Shown here piece by piece: positions 1-4,629 of a DNA stretch of 5,919 nt. The notes under the pieces were generated by a model. The model had not been told where the DNA came from, made no database searches, and saw nothing but the letters and a program-made list of their open reading frames with translations. Numbering within the stretch: the first letter of the stretch is position 1; each line of letters begins with the position of its first letter. The position numbers and the translations under genes were made by a program. The stretch is from an uncultured Clostridia bacterium (GTDB lineage: Bacteria; Bacillota; Clostridia; Oscillospirales; Ruminococcaceae): assembly GCA_947385505.1 (NCBI GenBank), contig CANDLP010000164.1:1-5919 (forward strand), in the 5' to 3' direction.

Positions 1-579
1 GAGATCGAGCCCTACGAAGTATGGCTTAAGCTTAAAAATGACGCCACCTCCGAAGAGCTTTACAACGACATAAGCGAAAAAAAGATTCCCGTAGAATGGC
101 TTATAGACAGCTCTCAGCTTCTTATTGAAGAAAAGAACAGCCCAACCTTACAGGGTATGAACGGCGGGCTTACATTAGGCTTTATCATAACAATGATTAT
201 GGCGGTAATAGGCTTTCTTATTTACTGGATATTGTCTATAAAAGGCAGAACGCTGCAATTCGGTATACTTAGGGCTATGGGCATGACAATACGCGAAATA
301 ATCGGTATGCTGGGTTATGAACAGATATTGGTATCATTAGCGTCAATAGCTATGGCATTTATCATAGGCGGAGTAACCAGCGATATATTTGTACCGCTGT
401 TCCAGAATATGTACAGCGTTTCAAATCAGATACCTCCGTTTATCATATCTGCGGCTTCAAGCGACTATATAAAAATATATGTGCTTATTGTAATAATGCT
501 CGGCGGCGGATTTGCAATTCTGGGCGGCATTATCAGAAAGATAAATATCAATAAAGCGCTTAAGCTGGGCGAAGATTGA
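1..579 (+). CDS. FtsX-type ABC transporter permease, C-terminal part (5' truncated)
   Basis: The reading frame is open from the first base and ends at TGA 577-579, giving 192 residues of a longer membrane protein; the true start lies outside the window. Residues 1-52 are soluble and extracytoplasmic in character. Three hydrophobic segments follow at about 57-79, 108-126 and 158-178. Between the first two lies QFGILRAMGM (86-95), the conserved cytoplasmic loop of the FtsX/MacB permease family, which contacts the ATPase partner. The C-terminus (KALKLGED) is also typical of this family. Known members work with an ATP-binding subunit in lipoprotein or peptide export, antimicrobial-peptide resistance or cell-wall hydrolase control; the substrate cannot be told from this fragment. 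No ATPase gene follows, so it is either upstream or absent. Family assignment is secure and specific function unknown. Confidence 0.9.
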   Translation, partial: EIEPYEVWLKLKNDATSEELYNDISEKKIPVEWLIDSSQLLIEEKNSPTLQGMNGGLTLGFIITMIMAVIGFLIYWILSIKGRTLQFGILRAMGMTIREIIGMLGYEQILVSLASIAMAFIIGGVTSDIFVPLFQNMYSVSNQIPPFIISAASSDYIKIYVLIVIMLGGGFAILGGIIRKININKALKLGED

Positions 580-584
580 GAACA

Positions 585-733
585 TGTCCACATAGGGCCG
601 ACATACGTCTTTTCGGTAAAATTTTCCGCACTCTGCGTCATAAAAGCTTGAAACACCCAAGTATTCCTGCGCTTTTCTTCGTTGACAGCAAAAAATTATG
701 CTTGAAAATCCTCATGCCAACTCTATGCGGACA
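585..733. repeat. ~150-bp imperfect inverted-repeat element (MITE-like or structured RNA)
   Basis: The ends are inverted repeats: 585-604 pairs with 714-733 at 15 of 20 positions, and all five differences are transitions. Pairing continues inward: 610-614 (TTTTC) with 704-708 (GAAAA), 622-625 (TTTT) with 692-695 (AAAA), 628-629 with 688-689, and 642-647 (AAAAGC) with 671-676 (GCTTTT), leaving a loop of about 23 bases. The whole segment can fold as one long imperfect hairpin. Read as minus-strand RNA, four of the five outer mismatches become G-U wobbles, so that strand may carry the conserved fold. No convincing target-site duplication is seen at the ends (AACA on the left, AATT on the right). 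The segment fills most of the gap between the permease and the ttcA-like gene. Minus-strand open frames across it have no family features. A dispersed repeat is my preferred reading; a small RNA is the alternative. Confidence 0.55.
682..709 (+). promoter_or_regulatory. Possible promoter for the ttcA-like/CCA-like operon
   Basis: A perfect -35 hexamer TTGACA lies at 682-687. The best -10 at suitable spacing is GAAAAT at 704-709 (16-bp spacer, 4 of 6 consensus bases). Both lie inside the right arm of the inverted-repeat element, so the element may supply the promoter of the downstream genes. The weak -10 and A+T-rich setting keep this tentative. Confidence 0.25.
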
Positions 734-782
734 AATTCAAAACCGATACTAAATGTAACCAAAAAATCAAGGAACAGATAAA

Positions 783-1544
783 ATGCAAAAAGTATTAGGC
801 AGTATAAGAAAAGCGGTTCAAACCTATGAACTTATCGAAAATGGAGACCATATAGCCGTGGCGGTTTCCGGCGGAAAAGACAGTCTTGTAATGCTTCAGG
901 GGCTCAAGGAATTCCAACGCTTTGCAGGAATAAACTATAAGCTTACCGCGCTGACTATAGACCCCTGTTTTAACGGAGAACCGGGCGACTATTCGGCGGT
1001 AAAAAAGCTTTGCGGCAAACTGGAAATACCTTATGTAATAGAAAAAACCGACATCGCGACCATAGTTTTTGATATACGAAAGGAAAAAAATCCCTGTTCC
1101 CTATGCGCAAAAATGAGAAGAGGCGCGCTGCACGAAAAAGCAAAAGAATTAGGCTGCAACAAGCTCGCTTTGGGACACAACAATGACGATGCGGTGGAAA
1201 CCTTTATAATGAATCTTTTCAGAGTCGGGCAAATTGACTGCTTTGCGCCGAAAAGTTATCTTACAAGACGCGACCTTACGGTGATACGCCCACTGTGTCT
1301 CGCTCCCGAAGCACAAGTCAGAATGGCGGCAAAACATACGGGTCTTGAAATCGTAAAGTCAAAATGCCCTGCCGACGCCCACACTAAAAGAGAAGAAACA
1401 AAAGAATGGCTTCGTTCTATGGAAAAAAATGACAAAGGTTTTACGATACGTCTTTTCGGGGCTATGCACCGAGCCGATATAAACGGCTGGGGCTTCCCAG
1501 AAGATAAAGAAAACAAAAAAGAAAAAAGGGAGGACGTGCCTTGA
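783..1544 (+). CDS. ttcA: TtcA-family tRNA 2-thiocytidine biosynthesis protein (PP-loop ATPase)
   Basis: The protein has 253 residues. It carries the ATP-pyrophosphatase P-loop SGGKDS (29-34) after a beta strand, and a second nucleotide-site motif GHNNDDAVET (131-140; GHxxDD in the family). The cysteines expected for the Fe-S cluster of TtcA are present: C105 and C108 in NPCSLC, and C195 in KSKCPAD. TtcA adenylates C32 of certain tRNAs and replaces its 2-oxygen with sulfur, acting in the cytoplasm with a [4Fe-4S] cluster. E. coli TtcA is about 311 residues; this shorter form lacks extensions at both ends, and its last 15 residues are a charged Lys/Glu tail. The ATG start is supported by AAGGA at 769-773, nine bases upstream. 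The stop overlaps the start of the next gene. The fold is certain; the exact target (C32 or another thiolation) is inferred from the family. Confidence 0.87.
   Translation: MQKVLGSIRKAVQTYELIENGDHIAVAVSGGKDSLVMLQGLKEFQRFAGINYKLTALTIDPCFNGEPGDYSAVKKLCGKLEIPYVIEKTDIATIVFDIRKEKNPCSLCAKMRRGALHEKAKELGCNKLALGHNNDDAVETFIMNLFRVGQIDCFAPKSYLTRRDLTVIRPLCLAPEAQVRMAAKHTGLEIVKSKCPADAHTKREETKEWLRSMEKNDKGFTIRLFGAMHRADINGWGFPEDKENKKEKREDVP
1527..1543 (+). promoter_or_regulatory. Strong ribosome site with TTG start inside the upstream gene's end
   Basis: AGGGAGG (1527-1533) lies seven bases before TTG 1541-1543, and that TTG overlaps the TGA stop of the ttcA-like gene (TTGA, 1541-1544). This fixes the start of the CCA-type gene and implies translational coupling by termination and re-initiation. 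The near-perfect Shine-Dalgarno may offset the weak TTG start. Confidence 0.8.
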
Positions 1545-2737
1545 CGGATATTCTCAATCTTAATAAAATCGAAATGCCTCATCATGTCGTCAGCGTAATG
1601 TATCTGATAACTGAAAGAGATTACCAGTGCTTTATGGTCGGGGATACCGTAAGAAAACTGCTTCTGGGCGAGCCTATGGGCGATATAGATGTTATAACTA
1701 ACGCAGAAGTGGAGAGAATAGAATATATTCTTGACAACTATCGTGTTATAGAAATAAATCCGTCGCAGGGCGAAATTATGGTTATGGCGGGAGGGATACC
1801 CGTTATGATAAGGAGCTACCGCAGAGGCAAAAATGAAGACGGAACCCCCATTTTCGGAGGTACCCTTATTGACGAATTAAAACAGCGCGATTTTACCATA
1901 AACACTATCTGCGCAGATTTGTACGGAAATATTGTAGATCCTTTTGATGGAGTCGGCTGTATTATAAGCGAACCGTTTCTGCTTAAGGCGGTTGGCGAAA
2001 CCGAACCTCCTATAACCGATGAAAACGGAGAAGAGCACTATGCTCCCCTTTCGGTGGAAAAAGACCCGCTGTTTATGTTGAAAGCGCTGGAACTTATGGG
2101 AAGCGGCGATTATACTATATCCGAAAAAACGTCAAACGCTATTATGGACTGCTCCGAAAAAGTAAAGGAACTTGAACCTAAAGCCCTCAGGGAAGCATTT
2201 GAAAAAATTCTTTCCGCCAAAAGAGTCAGCGATGTTTTTTTGGAATATGTATCAATTGTAACCAATATTTTCCCTGAATTATTACCTTCTCTGGATTTTG
2301 ATCAGAAAAGCATCTTTCAAAGCTACACTCTTTATGAGCACCTGTGCAAAAGCGTCGGCTTTTCCTTTCCGGATATACCGCTGAGATACGCTCTTTTATT
2401 TCACGGAGTCGGAAAACCGGACTGTCAGGCATTGACCGCCAAGGGTTCCGCTACCTACTACGGGCACGGGGAACGCTCTATGCTGCTTGCCCGGCGCGCT
2501 CTGGAACGTTTGGAGATTCCGAAAGATACAATAGAAGACATTTGCTTTATGATCATTCATCACGATATGGGAGAAATTCTGGATGAACACGAAATAACAG
2601 CGCTCCTCGAAAAATACAGCAGGGCAGATTTACGAAAACTTCTGCTTATGGCAAGCGCCAATCTCAGAGCCAAATCCCCCGAAAACGACCAGAAAGCCAA
2701 TAATTTAAAAAAGCTTTCGGAAAGCCTTTCCAGATAA
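1541..2737 (+). CDS. Divergent CCA-adding enzyme / poly(A) polymerase family protein with degenerate HD domain
   Basis: The 398-residue protein follows the layout of class II tRNA nucleotidyltransferases: head with palm 1-140, neck about 145-230, and a C-terminal HD-type domain about 255-345. The catalytic carboxylates DID (48-50) and motif B QRDFTINT (115-122, usually RRDFTIN) are intact. Other signatures are changed. The GGxVRD loop reads GDTVRK (34-39). The nucleotide-template motif EDxxR reads KDPLF (174-178), losing the arginine that reads CTP/ATP. The HD signature (usually LLHDIGKP) reads HGVGKP (288-293), with Gly289 for the metal-binding Asp, though other histidines (H267, H309, H340, H341) remain. 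About ten extra residues sit before motif D. Family members add CCA or A to RNA 3' ends. This one probably keeps nucleotidyl transfer but with altered base choice or substrate, and the HD site is probably inactive. It overlaps the ttcA-like gene by 4 bp, which supports a tRNA role. I withhold the symbol cca because of the motif losses. Confidence 0.85.
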   Translation: MTDILNLNKIEMPHHVVSVMYLITERDYQCFMVGDTVRKLLLGEPMGDIDVITNAEVERIEYILDNYRVIEINPSQGEIMVMAGGIPVMIRSYRRGKNEDGTPIFGGTLIDELKQRDFTINTICADLYGNIVDPFDGVGCIISEPFLLKAVGETEPPITDENGEEHYAPLSVEKDPLFMLKALELMGSGDYTISEKTSNAIMDCSEKVKELEPKALREAFEKILSAKRVSDVFLEYVSIVTNIFPELLPSLDFDQKSIFQSYTLYEHLCKSVGFSFPDIPLRYALLFHGVGKPDCQALTAKGSATYYGHGERSMLLARRALERLEIPKDTIEDICFMIIHHDMGEILDEHEITALLEKYSRADLRKLLLMASANLRAKSPENDQKANNLKKLSESLSR

Positions 2738-2754
2738 TCGATTTTTTAAGATAC

Positions 2755-2794
2755 ATATATTGAATTATCAGATAAATTAAAAAAATATATTGAA
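2755..2794. repeat. Pair of 10-bp direct repeats ATATATTGAA upstream of the Ser-Phe repeat gene
   Basis: ATATATTGAA occurs exactly at 2755-2764 and again at 2785-2794, 30 bp apart, about three turns of the helix. The second copy covers most of the -35 box of the downstream promoter. A regulator site is possible, but in such A+T-rich DNA chance is also possible. Confidence 0.3.
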
Positions 2795-2818
2795 AAAAGC
2801 TGTGAAATGTGGTAAAAT
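2790..2818 (+). promoter_or_regulatory. Sigma-70/SigA-type promoter with extended -10
   Basis: TTGAAA (2790-2795), a 17-bp spacer and TAAAAT (2813-2818) give five of six consensus bases at each box. TG at 2810-2811 makes an extended -10 (TGnTAAAAT). Transcription should begin near 2825, giving a leader of about 28 bases before the GTG start at 2853. The promoter shows that the Ser-Phe repeat gene is its own unit rather than part of the tRNA operon, and that the upstream in-frame TTG at 2790 cannot be its start. Confidence 0.7.
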
Positions 2819-2852
2819 AAGATGTGCGGATAATATTGTAAAGGAATGGGCG

Positions 2853-3680
2853 GTGAAATCGTTGTATTGTCTTTGGTTCGGAAACAAAAAAATATACAGT
2901 CTGGATCAGTTAAGAAAAAATTTTGATTTTGACACCGCTGAAATGTATTACTTAGGCGGCGGACTTTCCCGTTGGCTCAGACAATGCGGCGAAAATGACA
3001 TTGCCGCAAGTGTTGAAAAAATGGATCCCTTGGGAAACATATCAAAACAATTAGCCGAAATTTTTTCCGTTAAGCTTCCCAAGGGCAGAAGCAATACACC
3101 TTCTGTAGCTTTTTCAAAAGAAAACAGCGTATGTGCTGTTCAAAACAATACGAGTGCATATGCTTACCCCGAATCAGGCTCATTCATATTCGAAAACGCA
3201 GTTTTAAGTTCGTTTAACTCAAGTTTCGGAGCGTCTAATCATATATCAGGTTCATTTTACAGTGAAACAGGCTCTTTTATGTCAAACAGAGGATCGTTTA
3301 CCTTAAATTCATTCAACACCTTCTCTTCTTCGTTTTCACTTTTTACCGGTTCATTTGAAACCGCCTCGTTTCAAAGTCTCCTCGAATCAGGTTCGTTGGC
3401 TTCCTCCGGCGGTTCTTTCACTTCGGGAAGCTTTAATTTACATGAATACGAATATGAATACGGCACATCATTTAAAGCTTCGAGTTTTAATTTTAACAGC
3501 TTTAATCCCGAATGCTTTTCCACTTCCATCGCAAACCAAAAAAACAGCACTTCCCTTTCCGAAAATAAAAATCGCGCCTACCGTGCCAAAATAGTTCAGT
3601 TGTCCCCCCAAGAAAAAATTAAACTGAACATTATGTTCTGTCCTTTAAACCGGTTCGGTTATGGTATTGATCTTATTTAG
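2853..3680 (+). CDS. Ser-Phe repeat protein with small N-terminal module and GYGIDLI tail; unknown function
   Basis: The frame extends upstream to TTG 2790, but that codon lies in the -35 box of a good promoter. GTG 2853 has AAGGA at 2841-2845, seven bases away, so I take 275 residues from there. Residues 1-75 form a small module (FGNKKIYSLDQL, then a NFDFD, GGGLSRWL and SVEKMD pattern). It resembles, from memory, a short N-terminal domain found in many Clostridia proteins of unclear role. Residues 109-217 are low complexity with 15 Ser-Phe dipeptides, seven as GSF (109, 133, 140, 147, 166, 187, 192), spaced irregularly at 5-24 residues. EYEYEY lies at 198-203. The last 36 residues are not repetitive and end LNRFGYGIDLI. 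No signal peptide, membrane segment or sortase motif is visible. The GSF units use different serine codons (TCA, TCT, TCG, AGC), so the repeat is kept at protein level. It may be a scaffold, fibre or modified substrate. I do not recognise a named family. Confidence 0.78.
   Translation: MKSLYCLWFGNKKIYSLDQLRKNFDFDTAEMYYLGGGLSRWLRQCGENDIAASVEKMDPLGNISKQLAEIFSVKLPKGRSNTPSVAFSKENSVCAVQNNTSAYAYPESGSFIFENAVLSSFNSSFGASNHISGSFYSETGSFMSNRGSFTLNSFNTFSSSFSLFTGSFETASFQSLLESGSLASSGGSFTSGSFNLHEYEYEYGTSFKASSFNFNSFNPECFSTSIANQKNSTSLSENKNRAYRAKIVQLSPQEKIKLNIMFCPLNRFGYGIDLI
3444..3461 (+). repeat. Three tandem GAATAY hexamers
   Basis: GAATAC-GAATAT-GAATAC encodes Glu-Tyr three times within the Ser-Phe region. 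Changes in unit number would keep the frame and alter only the length of the Glu-Tyr run. Confidence 0.6.
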
Positions 3681-3688
3681 CACAATTT

Positions 3689-3725
3689 TGCCCGATATTG
3701 ATATCGGCTTTTCGGGCAGTTTTTT
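3689..3725 (+). terminator. Intrinsic terminator with an alternative hairpin
   Basis: TGCCCGA (3689-3695) pairs perfectly with TCGGGCA (3712-3718), and T 3720-3725 follows after one base. It begins eight bases after the stop of the Ser-Phe repeat gene. The left arm also belongs to a second perfect inverted repeat, CCGATAT (3692-3698) with ATATCGG (3701-3707), which cannot form together with the terminator stem. The T-tract ends 14 bases before the ATG of the glycosyltransferase-like gene. That gene therefore depends on read-through or on a promoter I could not identify. Confidence 0.75.
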
Positions 3726-3739
3726 ATGAAAGGAATCGT

Positions 3740-4579
3740 ATGAAAGGAATTCATATTATTTCTACTGCGCCGTTCTTTGCTAAAAATCCGAACGGCGCTT
3801 ATTTTATGAATAAATTTGAATTGTATACTGTCGTCCTTTCCGCTTTAAGCTGGAAAAGTCTCGGAAATGAAATTTATCTTGCCGCAGACAACAAAGGTGC
3901 GGAATATATAGACATTTTAGGTATAAGCAATGTCTGGGACGGCATAGAAAAGGTTATACCGCATGATCTGGAGGGAATAAATCCGAAAATGTTCTGGGCA
4001 GCCGGAAAGCTGTTTGCTCTTCGTGAAATTGCCGCGCCGCTGGCTATGATAGATTTGGATTTTATTTTATGGAAAATGCCCGAATTGCCGCCTGACCGAA
4101 TTGTTGCGGCACACAGAGAAAATATTACTCCGTCGGTATATCCCGAAATCGCCTCTTTTAAATTCAAACGCCCTTTCAATACGGAAAATATGAATGAAAA
4201 AGTGCTTCCGATGAATACAGCGTTTTTATATCTTCCCGACGAAAACTTTAAGCAGTATTATGTCAACCGATCCATAGCTTTTATGAAATCGGCGGCAGAC
4301 TGCGGCGATTACCTGTGCTATATGGTTTTTGCCGAACAAAGACTGCTTTCAATATGCGCAGAGGAAAAAAAAGTCGGTTCACAGGTATTGATGGATAAAG
4401 ACGAACTGTTCTTTCCCCGTGATGATTATACCCATATATGGGGAGCAAAACAGGTATTGAGGAATAACACCAATAGTCTGCACGATTTTTGCGCCAGGGC
4501 AAGGGAAAGGATAGAAAAAGACTTTCCCGCTTACAAATATGTTATAGGAAAAATTGAATCGGCATTTTCTCCTTTTTGA
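3740..4579 (+). CDS. Glycosyltransferase-like protein (GT-A type, resembles the DUF6734 group)
   Basis: The frame is open upstream to TTG 3698, but that lies inside the terminator. ATG 3740 has AAGGA at 3730-3734, five bases away, giving 279 residues. An N-terminal strand (KGIHIIST) starts the fold. A helix and strand lead to AMIDLDFILWK (102-112), where D105-L-D107 matches the metal-binding DxD of GT-A glycosyltransferases at the end of a hydrophobic strand. Other landmarks are NTAFLYLPD (159-167), EQRLL (199-203) and YTHIWG (230-235). These recall DUF6734-like proteins and other small glycosyltransferases, from memory and unverified. No membrane segment or signal peptide is seen, so it should be cytoplasmic, transferring a sugar from a nucleotide donor to an unknown acceptor. 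Its nearest neighbour is the serine-rich repeat protein, which makes that protein a candidate acceptor. The fold call is moderate; donor and acceptor are unknown. Confidence 0.65.
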   Translation: MKGIHIISTAPFFAKNPNGAYFMNKFELYTVVLSALSWKSLGNEIYLAADNKGAEYIDILGISNVWDGIEKVIPHDLEGINPKMFWAAGKLFALREIAAPLAMIDLDFILWKMPELPPDRIVAAHRENITPSVYPEIASFKFKRPFNTENMNEKVLPMNTAFLYLPDENFKQYYVNRSIAFMKSAADCGDYLCYMVFAEQRLLSICAEEKKVGSQVLMDKDELFFPRDDYTHIWGAKQVLRNNTNSLHDFCARARERIEKDFPAYKYVIGKIESAFSPF

Positions 4580-4603
4580 TGAGAATTCATATTTTTTTAT
4601 CAT
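4576..4603 (+). promoter_or_regulatory. Possible promoter for the LysM/G5 gene
   Basis: TTGATG (4576-4581, 4 of 6) and TATCAT (4598-4603, 5 of 6) are separated by 16 bp and lie just before the LysM/G5 gene, with a start expected near 4610. It overlaps the stop of the preceding gene. The 50-bp gap has no convincing terminator, so co-transcription with the glycosyltransferase-like gene is equally possible. Confidence 0.3.
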
Positions 4604-4629
4604 AAGTAAAAAAACAGGAATAAAGTAAA

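Noticed and set aside
457..660. Two overlapping minus-strand open frames of 63-67 codons across the permease end and the inverted-repeat element
   Set aside because: They run antisense through a clear permease gene, lack a good ribosome site and are explained by the inverted-repeat element.
1256..1585. Minus-strand open frame of 109 codons
   Set aside because: It is antisense to the well-supported ttcA-like and CCA-type genes and has no recognisable motif; this is a codon-bias shadow.
2699..2746. Possible terminator after the CCA-type gene (GGAAAG/CTTTCC repeat, then T6 at 2742-2747)
   Set aside because: The inverted repeat lies inside the coding end, has a one-base loop and is about ten bases from the T-run, so it does not make a normal intrinsic terminator.
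2853..3680. Reading the Ser-Phe repeat protein as a RiPP precursor with leader and core
   Set aside because: At 275 residues it is large for a precursor, and no radical SAM, lanthipeptide, YcaO or peptidase gene is in the window; it cannot be supported from sequence alone.
4577..4605. Possible terminator after the glycosyltransferase-like gene (ATGA/TCAT followed by T7)
   Set aside because: The stem is only four A+T-rich pairs, too weak to call.
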